A program made the translations under genes and the position numbers. Of a stretch of DNA of 64,000 bases, positions 45,677 through 54,241 are shown piece after piece. Under the pieces are notes generated by a model that saw nothing but the letters and a program-made list of their open reading frames with translations, had not been told where the DNA came from and searched no databases. The stretch is from positions 292,279-356,278 of the forward strand of contig NZ_CANKZA010000004.1 of the NCBI RefSeq assembly GCF_947488465.1, given 5' to 3'. This stretch comes from an uncultured Microbacterium sp. GTDB taxonomy: Bacteria; Actinomycetota; Actinomycetes; Actinomycetales; Microbacteriaceae. The number at the start of each line of letters is the position of its first letter. Within the stretch, counting starts at the first letter, position 1.

Positions 45677-47076
45677 GATGCTTCCTTTCGTGGGGCGCGA
45701 CGGGGTTGCCGCGGTGCGCGGGCCGGACGTTCCGGAGCCTCGGGCGTTTCTGGGATGACGACAGGGATCTGCCGCGGTGCGGGGAAGCGGGCGGACGCAT
45801 CGCGGATCATGTCGTCAGTGATCAGCCCGGCGCGAACCCGCTCGGGAGGAGCGCCGCCGTCTGGGAGTACGTAGGCGACACCGGGAGAGTCGGGTGAGAT
45901 CTTGTGGCAGAGGGCACCGGCCGCGACCGCCCCGTCGCCGAGAACCATGGCTGTCTCCAGGCCGTCGCGAAGACGAAGGCCGACCGTCTGCGTGAACAGA
46001 CCTCGAGCCGGCAGCGTCTCTTTGCGTGGGTCCTGAAGGCATGCGAAGACGATGAAGCCGACAGCGCGTCCCTGAGAGGCGAGCGTCGCGATCGCGGAGT
46101 TCGCGCGGCGCATCAGCTCGCGGTCGGTCTCATACGCAGTGAGGGCGGCGAGCTCATCGATCAGGATGACGACCGTGGGGCTACCGGGCGCGGCCACATG
46201 TTGCCGTGTGCGCCCAGCGAGTTCTCGAGCTCGCGCTTGCATGGCCTCGACGGCTTCCTCGAGCAGGATGACGGAGCGCTGAGCGTCGGCGGCGAAGCGG
46301 GTCAGCAGGGTCTGGCCCATGGCCAATTCCATGCCGCCCTTGCGGTCGATCCCCCAGATCTCGACGACGCCGGCATGAATAGGTTGCGCGAGCCCCAGTA
46401 GAAGCCCCCACACGAGGGATGCTTTGCCACTGCCCGACGCGCCGGCAACGAGGGTGTGCGGACCAAGCCGTAGCCGCCACGCAGCGCCCGTGTTGTCTCG
46501 ACCCATCACAACGGTCCGCCCGTCCCACGGTTCGCCGTAGCCGAGGCTGAAAGGCTGCGCCAGAGCATCCGCGTATTCGAGCCGGAGCATCAGCTCACCG
46601 ATGCGCGACCCCTGAACGATCGCCTCTCGCGCGCCGAACGCCTGAGCGAGGAGGCCTGTGTGCAACTGAAGGTGCTCGCGACCCAGCCCCTGGGGAATGG
46701 AGACCTGCACTACACAGGTCCACCCCTCCCACCTCGGATAGCCCACGCTCGCGAAGACCACGCCGCCGGACATGCTGCGAGCAGAGAGCCCGAGACGCAT
46801 CGCGATGTCTGGCCACGAAGCGACGATGTTCCGTGACACATCACGTCGCCATTTGTCGGCGTCGACACGCGGCATGCGCTTGTGGGTGACCACCACCCAG
46901 ACGACCAGGAGGCTCGCCACGATGGCGAGTGCCCAACTGAACGACGCTTGAACGGCTGGAATGAAGGCCAGCCACCACATGCCCCAAAGGACAACGAGCA
47001 CCCACCAGCCGCGCCGCCAGAGGAGATCAAACTCGTCTCCCCACGTGCGCAGGCCGCGCGGCGTGGTGGTAGCCAT
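45673..47076 (-). CDS. FtsK/SpoIIIE-type DNA translocase (TraB/TraSA-like)
   Basis: A 467-residue transfer protein. Two N-terminal helices (about residues 28-65, WWVLVVLWGMWWLAFIPA...) anchor it; the motor domain has a Walker A variant GASGSGKAS (Ala where Thr/Ser normally follows Lys) and Walker B VVILIDELAALT. AICEs move double-stranded DNA between mycelia or cells with a single such protein. The ATG at 47074-47076 overlaps the Pra-like stop by one base; GTG at 47079 is the alternative. Confidence 0.9.
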   Translation of the reverse strand: MATTTPRGLRTWGDEFDLLWRRGWWVLVVLWGMWWLAFIPAVQASFSWALAIVASLLVVWVVVTHKRMPRVDADKWRRDVSRNIVASWPDIAMRLGLSARSMSGGVVFASVGYPRWEGWTCVVQVSIPQGLGREHLQLHTGLLAQAFGAREAIVQGSRIGELMLRLEYADALAQPFSLGYGEPWDGRTVVMGRDNTGAAWRLRLGPHTLVAGASGSGKASLVWGLLLGLAQPIHAGVVEIWGIDRKGGMELAMGQTLLTRFAADAQRSVILLEEAVEAMQARARELAGRTRQHVAAPGSPTVVILIDELAALTAYETDRELMRRANSAIATLASQGRAVGFIVFACLQDPRKETLPARGLFTQTVGLRLRDGLETAMVLGDGAVAAGALCHKISPDSPGVAYVLPDGGAPPERVRAGLITDDMIRDASARFPAPRQIPVVIPETPEAPERPARAPRQPRRAPRKEAS

Positions 47077-47474
47077 CACTCGCCGCCGCGCTGCTTCGGG
47101 GCGGGCTTCATCTCTCGCGCCCGGAGCGAGAAGGCCACGCGGGGCCGACCCTGGCCCTCCTTGACGTAGGGAGTGACGGTGAGTCCCTCGAAGACCGCCG
47201 GCCGGAACGGCAGACCGTTCATCTCGGGCGGCAGTGTGGGCTCGGAAATGCTGGCGATCTTGACAGTGACCTCGCCCTGACCCTTCTTCGCGTCGGGGTC
47301 AGCATCAATGACACGGACCTGCCAGAGCGGGTGTCCAGAGATCTTGTCGAGATCTTGTCCCTGACGCTGGCCGTCATCGGACCACTTGACGATGGGCTCG
47401 ACGATGCCCACGACGAAGGCGCCGCTGGGAAAGAACGCGTCGAAGTTCACCGGGATTGCTGACTGGATTGCCAT
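47076..47474 (-). CDS. Pra-like replication/integration/excision activator
   Basis: A 132-residue protein (IPVNFDAFFPSGAFVVGIVE, HPLWQVRVIDADPDAKKGQG, then FEGLTVTPYV) that matches the family annotated in AICEs as activator of replication, integration and excision. AAGGAG lies 7 nt before the ATG. It is the first gene of the backbone operon, transcribed from a region with two TATCTAGATA operators. Confidence 0.78.
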   Translation of the reverse strand: MAIQSAIPVNFDAFFPSGAFVVGIVEPIVKWSDDGQRQGQDLDKISGHPLWQVRVIDADPDAKKGQGEVTVKIASISEPTLPPEMNGLPFRPAVFEGLTVTPYVKEGQGRPRVAFSLRAREMKPAPKQRGGE

Positions 47475-47496
47475 CTTGAGCTCCTTGCTAGCTTCT

Positions 47497-47568
47497 CTTA
47501 TCTAGATAGGTTGCTACCAGCGAGTGCCGGTTCGTCCACCTGCGACAAGTAGATCCTATCTAGATAGG
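47497..47568. promoter_or_regulatory. Two palindromic operators upstream of the AICE backbone operon
   Basis: CTTATCTAGATAGG (47497-47510) and the perfect palindrome CCTATCTAGATAGG (47555-47568) are spaced 58 bp centre to centre, between the GntR gene stop and the Pra-like start. The pattern suggests cooperative repression of the backbone promoter by the adjacent GntR-family protein, as KorSA represses pra in pSAM2. Confidence 0.7.
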
Positions 47569-47572
47569 CTTG

Positions 47573-48322
47573 TCAAGATAGCTGCACGGGAAAGCGGCTG
47601 TCCCTAATCGTCTCCGCCTTGACGACTTCTTCCGCGCCGCTGAACCCCAGGTGCGTCGTGACCAGAACCGGGAGATCGCGCGGGATTGACAGCGCCGCGA
47701 CTTCTCTCGGAGTGGCCGGTCGAGCTGAGATGAACTCGCTCACTTTGTCGACCTGCTCGAGGGTGAGACGCAGGCGCTCCAAAGCGTCGCCAGCGTTGAC
47801 GCCCACGTCGGCGAGGGGTGACTGCCAGTCGATCGCGTAGCGGGTGAGCGCATATCCGTCACCGTGCGAGAACTCGAGGGTCACCCGCCCCGTGAAGCCA
47901 CTGCGCGCTTCCGACGACGCCGATGGGAAGGCCTCCACCTTCACGTCGATCGCACCGATGTCCCCCGCGTCTCCTTCGTCTGGCGGGGAGGGCATCTCGC
48001 CGATGAGCGCCGGCCTCTGCGTGGAGTGAATCCCAACTGTCCTCAGAGCCGTACGCAGCGGCGGAGGTGCAGAGACGTAGACTCCCCGACCCTTCTCCGA
48101 GACAATTCGTCCATCAGCCCGCAAGGAGTTGAGCGCCTCGCGGACAGTCATCGGCGCGACCGCAAAGTGCCGGGACAGCTCAGGACCGGACGGAAGCATG
48201 TCCCCCGATATAAGAATGCCATCCTCGATCAGCCGCAGCAGGCGGTCCGAGATCTGCCGATACAAGGGCACGTCAGAGTCGCGGTCAAGTTCGCCAAGGT
48301 CCGACAGCCCAATCCTGCTCAT
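47573..48322 (-). CDS. GntR-family repressor with UTRA domain (KorSA-like)
   Basis: A 249-residue regulator with an N-terminal winged HTH (VPLYRQISDRLLRLIEDGIL, then SRHFAVAPMTVREALNSLRA) and a C-terminal UTRA ligand-binding domain. In AICEs this protein keeps transfer and excision genes silent. Its own start codon overlaps a degenerate copy of the operator (TATCCAGACAGG, 48322-48333), implying autoregulation. Confidence 0.87.
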   Translation of the reverse strand: MSRIGLSDLGELDRDSDVPLYRQISDRLLRLIEDGILISGDMLPSGPELSRHFAVAPMTVREALNSLRADGRIVSEKGRGVYVSAPPPLRTALRTVGIHSTQRPALIGEMPSPPDEGDAGDIGAIDVKVEAFPSASSEARSGFTGRVTLEFSHGDGYALTRYAIDWQSPLADVGVNAGDALERLRLTLEQVDKVSEFISARPATPREVAALSIPRDLPVLVTTHLGFSGAEEVVKAETIRDSRFPVQLS

Positions 48323-48347
48323 ATCCAGACAGGCTAGTCCATACAGG
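48321..48347. promoter_or_regulatory. Degenerate operator copies at the GntR gene start
   Basis: TATCCAGACAGG (48322-48333) matches TATCTAGATAGG at 10 of 12 positions. A second related word, AGTCCATACAGG, follows at 48336-48347. They overlap the start and leader of the GntR gene, an arrangement fitting autorepression. Confidence 0.45.
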
Positions 48348-48398
48348 TGACGCCCACCACGGAGTCCCGAGCTGTGAGAACTTTCCTTACTCGTTCAA

Positions 48399-48493
48399 GG
48401 CCGGCCTTCGGCCGGCGACACCGCTGAGCGGCTCGCTGCGGTGCGTCCGGTCCTCGCTTCGCTCCGGTCCGGGCGCTCCTCGCGGGCCGCTCA
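48399..48493. other. Inverted-repeat-rich region, candidate replication/transfer origin
   Basis: The 212-bp gap between the GntR gene and the cargo operon contains GGCCGGCC-ttc-GGCCGG (from 48399), a 61-bp-wide inverted repeat TGAGCGGC (48425-48432)/GCCGCTCA (48486-48493), and inside it a GGTCCTCGC...CGCTCCGGTCC structure. Such stem-rich DNA is typical of rolling-circle or clt loci. It could equally be a terminator cluster. Confidence 0.35.
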
Positions 48494-48534
48494 CCACACC
48501 GCGACAGTTGATATACCAGCCGGACGCGCGGATG

Positions 48535-49158
48535 CTAGGCGCACTTTGTCGCGGTGCTCATCTGTTCGATATCTACGATGCGGACCTCAACGAGTGCATT
48601 GCCGACATCCAAGACGTACGTCTCATCCGTTGACGACTCGAGAATCCCACATACCGTGATTCGGTCGGTCGAGATGCTCAGGTAAGTCGGCACCGCGCTA
48701 AGTGTCGCGGAGACTCCAACTCCTGACACCCCGAGAATCGCTGCAGTAGCGGTCAGCCACATAGACCACTGGAGGCAGCGAACAACTGTGGACGTCTCGT
48801 TCCTCTCCCAACGCTCGAGCGCTGCCGGAGAGTCGGCCGCAACAAACCGTGGCCACCCTATCGATGCGCGAATGGCCAACCCAATCGCCGCGAATCCGGC
48901 GGCGAAAGCCAGGCCCGCAATTGCGATGACAATGCCTCTCGCTGCACTCGGCAGGTTGACCAAAAGCTCAGATCCACCGACGATCGTGCCGGCTATCGCA
49001 AGAGCGCCGGAGACGAGACCGGCATTCCGCCAACGCTCCGCTGAACTTCTCACCGACTGGAGACTCATCGCCGACTGCTGCTTTAAACGCCGAGACTGAA
49101 GCACCTCTGTTTTCGTTGGTGCCGGCAGAGGCCGAATCGCTGGCTTGGACTCAGACAC
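48535..49158 (-). CDS. Three-helix membrane protein of the IetAS-like operon
   Basis: A 207-residue protein with a 45-residue basic N-terminus, transmembrane helices at about residues 47-70, 73-95 and 131-153, and a C-terminal small domain (YLSISTDRITVCGILESSTD). It is the fourth and last gene of a tight minus-strand operon; its GTG overlaps the zinc-ribbon gene's stop by 8 bp. No family was recognised. By analogy with protease-gated effectors it might be the membrane-active component. This is a hypothesis. Confidence 0.6.
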   Translation of the reverse strand: MSESKPAIRPLPAPTKTEVLQSRRLKQQSAMSLQSVRSSAERWRNAGLVSGALAIAGTIVGGSELLVNLPSAARGIVIAIAGLAFAAGFAAIGLAIRASIGWPRFVAADSPAALERWERNETSTVVRCLQWSMWLTATAAILGVSGVGVSATLSAVPTYLSISTDRITVCGILESSTDETYVLDVGNALVEVRIVDIEQMSTATKCA

Positions 49159-49474
49159 GGGTAATCAGCACCTTCGTCGACATGCCGCAACCAGTCTCCC
49201 GTTTGCGTCCGTGACCATGACCGCAGTTGCACTCGACAAGCACTTCCCACACGGCGGCTTTGTCAAAACTCTGTCCGACAAGAGCGTCAGTGTCGACCGC
49301 GACAAAGCGTGTCGGCCACTCCGTTCGGATCACGCCGTGACAGATGGGACAGGGGCCTTCGACGATGACGAGGTCGACGCTATCCAGATTCACGTCGAAC
49401 TCATCTAAAGAAAATGTTGACGAGCTGATGTTCTTACTTGTCCATTTAATGGCGAGGTCATGCTTAGGAGACAC
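49151..49474 (-). CDS. Zinc-ribbon protein of the IetAS-like operon
   Basis: A 107-residue protein with CPICHG and CNCGHGH...GCG cysteine/histidine clusters forming a probable zinc-binding domain, after an acidic N-terminal region (SLDEFDVNLDSVDLVIVEG). Its GTG lies inside the subtilase 3' end (11-bp overlap) with AGGAGG 9 nt upstream, so it is strongly translated with the protease. No family was recognised; it could be an adaptor or substrate of the ATPase-protease pair. Confidence 0.6.
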   Translation of the reverse strand: MSPKHDLAIKWTSKNISSSTFSLDEFDVNLDSVDLVIVEGPCPICHGVIRTEWPTRFVAVDTDALVGQSFDKAAVWEVLVECNCGHGHGRKRETGCGMSTKVLITRV

Positions 49475-51842
49475 GAGCGCGGACCTCCTGGCGTGCGAGC
49501 GCCGCGAGGCGCGCCTCGGTTAGCGCGTGAAGGTCAAGGCTAGTTCGGGCTTCATCGATGAGCTCGATGGCCAACGCATATGTCTGCGTCGGGTACTGAT
49601 CGAGCTGTGCCGTCGTCCATGGACTTGAGTCGTGCGACACCACCAAAAAGTAGTCTTCGTCGTCCTCGCTCCAGTTGTTTGTCTCGACATCACGGCGGAC
49701 GATGGTGTTCGACCGCAGCGCGTCCACACCGGGAATCGTCTTGGGGCGGCGTCGGTCTGAGGGCAACTCCAGACGCTCCAGGCCCTGCGAAGCCGCCTCT
49801 GCGATCGAGGGCTGCTCCTCCCAGGTGCGCTTGACCAGATCGAGGTCCATGTTCCTCACGAAATCGAAGATCATGCGTCCCGCGATGTAGTCGCGGCGGC
49901 TCCGTCGAACTGGAGGGTCGAATGCGAGCGCGACACGAAGGCGACGTTGCGCACCGCTAAAGGCGCTGGCGAACTCAGCGGGAACTGGTAACGCGAAAAT
50001 GTGCCTTCCCCCTCGCTGAACCTCGCCCTCAAAGGTCATAATCGCTCGGTGCCCACCGCTCTCCAAAATACGCTCAGCGTCAGGTACCCCGTAAGCAGTC
50101 CCGATCCCCTCGCTCAGAGCCTGGCCGGGCCTGTCCGCAGGCGCATGCGCTGAGAGCGCAAGCAAGGCTCGTAGCAGATTCGGACCTGCGCTCGGATATC
50201 GCGTTGCAATCTTCGCCAGTTCGTGAGCTACAAACGGCGCGGCGACGCTGGTCCCAGCCGTTGAAGTAAAGGCTGGCACGGCGCTTGTTGAGAGCGTGAC
50301 TACGCTGAGGTTCGTGTCACCGTGGACAGGCGATGATCCGCCATCGCGCCAGCCCAGGTTGCCACCGGGTGCAAGAAATTCAGGCTTCCGAGTCTTACCA
50401 AACCGATTGCCTCGAGTCGGCCCAGTGCGACTGAACGGCGAGAGCTCGTTGCTTGGTGCGATCGCCGTCAGAGTTTGGTCATGCGCAACATCGCGCAGGG
50501 CAACGCTGCCTACCGTAACCGCCAATGCCGCCGCACCGGGCGCCGCGATGCGCGCGTCACCATGATCAAGATAGGTCGGGTAGTCGTCACGCCAGTGGTG
50601 AGGTGTGACGCGCCGCAAGTTTCCGGCGCTAACAACGATCACAAGCTTGAGGTCGCGTGAGAGTCGATCGATGGTCGCCGTTAGCTCAGTGGGCAGGGGG
50701 TCAGTGTCTGCGTGGTCGTATCCGAATGCGATGACCGCGATCCGCGCCCCGCGCTGCGCAATCCATGTGAGCGCGTCCTCAAAAAGCGTCACCACGCTCC
50801 CGCTGATTGTCGGATTGCCTGCCGCATCCGACTCTGCGATGCGCGCGGAAATGATCGGAAACGGAATCGGGAGTTCGCCGCCACGCACCGTCTCGTCGAA
50901 GCCGCCGTAGGCAGCGATGCTCGCAACGTTCGTGGCATGTGCCGTTGCTGCACCAAACACTTTCCCAGCGGGGAATGACGCAGATTCGACAACGGCGGAA
51001 TCCATAAGAAGATTGGCGCGAATGACGAGATCGTCCACTACGCCGATCGCCGCTCCGGCAGGCGTAGGTATCTCGCGCTCAAAGGCTGCGTCGATGAAGT
51101 GGCTGGGCGCGATGGTGGCCGCGAGCGGGCCACGCACACGTTCGACGACCGGATGATCCAGAAGCAGCGATAGTAGCGGCGCGTCAACGACCGCTCTGAC
51201 CAATGGCGCATCGGGTCGAGGATCACTTGCCACCACGGAGCCGTCAGCGCCTGTGACGACCGCGAGGATTTCCTCGACTCGTTCGGCCGCGAGTCGTCGT
51301 GCCCTGATGTCGGGCAAGATCGAAGTCGGCCACAGGACGATGTCCACGGCTTGTGAGGCTTCGCTATCAATGGCAAGTGAAGGGTCTATTCGATCAGATC
51401 GGTCGTACAGCTCGATGTCTTCGATCTGATCCAGTAGTTGGAACCACGTCGCAGGATCTTCGATGTTGGAAGGCGCTGTTCCGCCGTATCTCTGAACCAG
51501 CTCCGCAAAAAGCCGGCGGGATTCCGCTGACGACAGGGTAAAGAACTCGTTCTCACCGTTCTCTCCCAATGGGATCATCGACAACGTTGCCAGAGGACCC
51601 TTTTTCGGCGCGCCCTTGGTTGTGAACTTGAGAACAACTCGCCCCAAATCGTCTTCTTCGTCGCTGTCGCCGGTCGAATCAGGAAACCACTTACGACCAC
51701 CACTTTCCAACCCCGCAAGGATGCCGGCCAGTGTCGTCGCCTTCTGCGGACGATTCACTCCGTCTGATTCCTCGCCGCCCCCCGGCGGACGGCGCCTGCT
51801 CTCAGTCGAGATAGGTGGGATTAGGCGTAGATGGTCCGACAT
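49464..51842 (-). CDS. ietS: Intracellular subtilase (IetS-like)
   Basis: A 792-residue S8 serine protease with no signal peptide. The triad is intact: Asp270 in IGVVDDLV, His302 in TAHATNVASIAA and Ser532 in AGTSVAAP, with oxyanion Asn408 in VVSAGN. Residues 1-250 and 560-792 are extra domains of unknown fold. It follows an AAA ATPase gene by 51 bp. ATPase-subtilase pairs named IetAS are known from a plasmid addiction locus and as an antiphage system; the match here is to that arrangement. Confidence 0.8.
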   Translation of the reverse strand: MSDHLRLIPPISTESRRRPPGGGEESDGVNRPQKATTLAGILAGLESGGRKWFPDSTGDSDEEDDLGRVVLKFTTKGAPKKGPLATLSMIPLGENGENEFFTLSSAESRRLFAELVQRYGGTAPSNIEDPATWFQLLDQIEDIELYDRSDRIDPSLAIDSEASQAVDIVLWPTSILPDIRARRLAAERVEEILAVVTGADGSVVASDPRPDAPLVRAVVDAPLLSLLLDHPVVERVRGPLAATIAPSHFIDAAFEREIPTPAGAAIGVVDDLVIRANLLMDSAVVESASFPAGKVFGAATAHATNVASIAAYGGFDETVRGGELPIPFPIISARIAESDAAGNPTISGSVVTLFEDALTWIAQRGARIAVIAFGYDHADTDPLPTELTATIDRLSRDLKLVIVVSAGNLRRVTPHHWRDDYPTYLDHGDARIAAPGAAALAVTVGSVALRDVAHDQTLTAIAPSNELSPFSRTGPTRGNRFGKTRKPEFLAPGGNLGWRDGGSSPVHGDTNLSVVTLSTSAVPAFTSTAGTSVAAPFVAHELAKIATRYPSAGPNLLRALLALSAHAPADRPGQALSEGIGTAYGVPDAERILESGGHRAIMTFEGEVQRGGRHIFALPVPAEFASAFSGAQRRLRVALAFDPPVRRSRRDYIAGRMIFDFVRNMDLDLVKRTWEEQPSIAEAASQGLERLELPSDRRRPKTIPGVDALRSNTIVRRDVETNNWSEDDEDYFLVVSHDSSPWTTAQLDQYPTQTYALAIELIDEARTSLDLHALTEARLAALARQEVRARVS

Positions 51843-51893
51843 GCTCAGATCCTACGGGTGCACTGTGCACATGCATGGGAAGCGCAAACGGCT

Positions 51894-52865
51894 CTAAGCC
51901 CAGCGGCGCGCCGTCGTCTCGGCGATCGCAGACTGCAGAATCTGTCCATCCACTTCTCGAAGGCCCGCCATCACGGCGCGGCGTAGCGCCGCGTGGGCGG
52001 CGAACTCAGCAGCGGCATGCGGAAGTCCCACCAGCCCACCAGCCATTTCGTGCAGCCATTCCAGGCTCACACGCCCGTGCAGAACATGAATGAGAACGCG
52101 AAGAATTTCTTCCTGGGTCGGTAAGGGAAGCTCCTGCACGAGATCAAATCGCCGCCAGAGCGCAGTGTCCAATATTTCGGGATGATTCGTCGCTGCAACG
52201 ATTATCGAAGGACCGGAATAGGCGTCAATCATTTGTAGAACTGCATTGACGACTCGACGAAGCTCACCGTGGTCTGCGGCATCATCCCGAAGCTTGCCCA
52301 AGCTGTCGAACTCATCCAGGAAAACAACAAACGCATCTGAATCTGCGTACTCGAACAGTTTTCGGAGATTCGAAGCCGTCTCACCTAGATAGCTCGATAC
52401 GAGGGCATCCACGCGCGCCGTTACGAGTGGGCGGTTTAGGGAGGCAGCGAGAGCCTCCACAGCACTAGTCTTTCCGCAACCGGGTGGCCCGTAAAGCAAC
52501 ATGCGATTTCGTCGGGGGAGCCCCAAACTGTCGAGCTGTGGCCAGTAACGAACTTCTTCCACGTAGTTCTGGAACGCACTGGTAACTGACTCGTTGAGAA
52601 CGAGGGCTTCAAAGCGACGCTCAGGCAGCCGCACTGTCGCTAGCGGCGTGTTGGAGTCACGATCGACTGGCGGCTCGATGATTTCGGGGCCGTCGAACAT
52701 GGTTACCGACGAGCTGCTGGCCAGAAGCCGTGTCAGTTCGCGCGCGAGAGTGGTGTGACGCTTCGCTTCCTCCTCGGAAATGAGCGCCTGGGCCGCACGA
52801 CGAAACATCAGATCATCTCGCCGCCCATAGGCAGCGATGAGGTCCTTGAGATCCTTTCCTGCCAT
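51894..52865 (-). CDS. ietA: AAA ATPase (IetA-like)
   Basis: A 323-residue AAA+ protein. A helical N-terminus (about 1-50) precedes the ATPase with Walker A GPPGCGKTS (residues 126-134), Walker B VVFLDEFD (180-187), sensor 1 VAATNHPE and an Arg-finger-like WRRFD. It is predicted to sense infection or regulate the subtilase encoded next. The ATG at 52863-52865 starts MAGKDLKDLI; the longer upstream extension overlaps the divergent XRE gene and is not family-like. Confidence 0.82.
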   Translation of the reverse strand: MAGKDLKDLIAAYGRRDDLMFRRAAQALISEEEAKRHTTLARELTRLLASSSSVTMFDGPEIIEPPVDRDSNTPLATVRLPERRFEALVLNESVTSAFQNYVEEVRYWPQLDSLGLPRRNRMLLYGPPGCGKTSAVEALAASLNRPLVTARVDALVSSYLGETASNLRKLFEYADSDAFVVFLDEFDSLGKLRDDAADHGELRRVVNAVLQMIDAYSGPSIIVAATNHPEILDTALWRRFDLVQELPLPTQEEILRVLIHVLHGRVSLEWLHEMAGGLVGLPHAAAEFAAHAALRRAVMAGLREVDGQILQSAIAETTARRWA

Positions 52866-52937
52866 AGGTTCATCGTACACGCCGACCACCGACAAACTAA
52901 GCAAATCGTGGTATCTAGATTCAGGTAGTCTTGGCTC
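52866..52937. promoter_or_regulatory. Divergent promoter region with KorSA-like operator
   Basis: The 72-bp space between the IetA-like and XRE genes must hold both promoters. It contains TATCTAGATT (52912-52921), which matches the AICE operator palindrome TATCTAGATA at 9 of 10 positions and is the third such site in the element. Control of the cargo by the GntR-type repressor is suggested. Confidence 0.5.
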
Positions 52938-53204
52938 GTGCCGGCATCCACGAAGCGCGACCCCGGCGACGCCAACCACCTGGCGTCGTCCGTTCGCCAG
53001 GTTCGCAGAAAAGCCAGATTGACCCAGGAAGCGCTGGCACAACGCGCAGGCATCTCAATAAGCACGGTGCGGAACCTCGAGCAGGGCGTAGTAGTCGACC
53101 CCGGCGTTTTCCAGGTCGCCGCAATCGCGCGTGCTCTCGAAACGTCCATCGACGAACTGTTGTCGGAGACAAGCACCCCAGCGACTTCTACTGTTGAGCC
53201 ATGA
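52938..53204 (+). CDS. XRE-family regulator paired with Abi_C protein
   Basis: An 88-residue Cro/C1 HTH protein (RQVRRKARLTQEALAQRAGI, then SISTVRNLEQGVVVDPG). It begins with GTG and its stop overlaps the next ATG (ATGA), so it is coupled to the Abi_C gene and may act as antitoxin or repressor. It is divergent from the IetAS-like operon and may regulate both. Confidence 0.87.
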   Translation: MPASTKRDPGDANHLASSVRQVRRKARLTQEALAQRAGISISTVRNLEQGVVVDPGVFQVAAIARALETSIDELLSETSTPATSTVEP

Positions 53205-54241
53205 GCCTACCGTGGCGTCCTGACGCGCCCTCCAACCTGGTGGAGCTCGCCGTTGGACGATGCCTCATCGCCAAAATGGATGCCAGCAAGTGGTTGGAAC
53301 TTGGCCTCATCACCGACACCAAGGAAACAATCACCGGTCACGAGCGATTACTTCGAGCGCTTAGGTGGGGCGACGAGGACTACGAAGGTCATGTCTTCGA
53401 TTTGGTCCCGACCGTACTCGGTGCGAGAGCGGGAACGCGGTCGTTGCCCCTCGCCCGCAACCTTCGCGCTCGCTATCCGAAGCTCGATGAGGTCGCGCAA
53501 CACTTAGATCTCGATGCGTGGCTCGCATCGAACGAGCCGGATCTTTACGGTCGCCTCTTCACCAGTGGGCATCATGTTGCAACCCCGGATAGGGCCGTGT
53601 TCGCTGCGGCGGAGTCCGCGGCGGCTCGCATCGACGTCGCTGAGATGCGTCGGCAAGTGGACCGGATTCGACGCGACTTCAGTGCAGACCCAGAGGCTAT
53701 CGTCGGCCAGACGAAGGAACTGATCGAGACTGTTTGCAAGACGATCTTGGGGATGACCGGAGATGCGGACGCAGTCGCTGACCTGCCTAGCTTGGTGAAG
53801 CGAACGCTCCTTCACCTAGGCCTAGATCCGACTCAAGTTTCGGGGGGAGTTGAAGCCCAGTCTGCAAAACGACTTCTTGGTGGGGTCGCAAGCATCCTGA
53901 ACGGTGCAGGCGAGCTGCGAAATGCTCGAGGAACCGGTCACGGCCGAAGTGGTGGAGGGCTCATAGATGGCGCTCTAGCGCGCCTGACCGTCGGCGTCGT
54001 ACTCCCTGCTTGCATTTACCTCATCGAGGCTTGGGAGGATCAAATAGGCACCCAACAAGACTCTCCATCGGCCGCCGACTCCGCGCCGAAAAGAGGCACC
54101 GTCCACGATGAAGGTTTGATCCACGATCCGAGATTCGGCGAGGGGCTCATAATCAGCACGAAAAGCACTCTTCACGGCACGGTGGTGACCGCGGATTTTG
54201 GGCCCCGGATCGGAGTCCGGGACATCCTCTATTCAGACTGA
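53201..54241 (+). CDS. Abortive-infection family protein with Abi_C domain
   Basis: A 346-residue protein. The C-terminal half (EAIVGQTKELIETVCKTILG...LRNARGTGHGRSGG) matches the Abi_C domain of AbiJ-type proteins; R-x6-H in LRNARGTGH fits a HEPN ribonuclease motif. The N-terminal part is unassigned. It would act as a growth-arrest effector. It is the last gene before attR, coupled to the XRE gene. Confidence 0.78.
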   Translation: MSLPWRPDAPSNLVELAVGRCLIAKMDASKWLELGLITDTKETITGHERLLRALRWGDEDYEGHVFDLVPTVLGARAGTRSLPLARNLRARYPKLDEVAQHLDLDAWLASNEPDLYGRLFTSGHHVATPDRAVFAAAESAAARIDVAEMRRQVDRIRRDFSADPEAIVGQTKELIETVCKTILGMTGDADAVADLPSLVKRTLLHLGLDPTQVSGGVEAQSAKRLLGGVASILNGAGELRNARGTGHGRSGGGLIDGALARLTVGVVLPACIYLIEAWEDQIGTQQDSPSAADSAPKRGTVHDEGLIHDPRFGEGLIISTKSTLHGTVVTADFGPRIGVRDILYSD

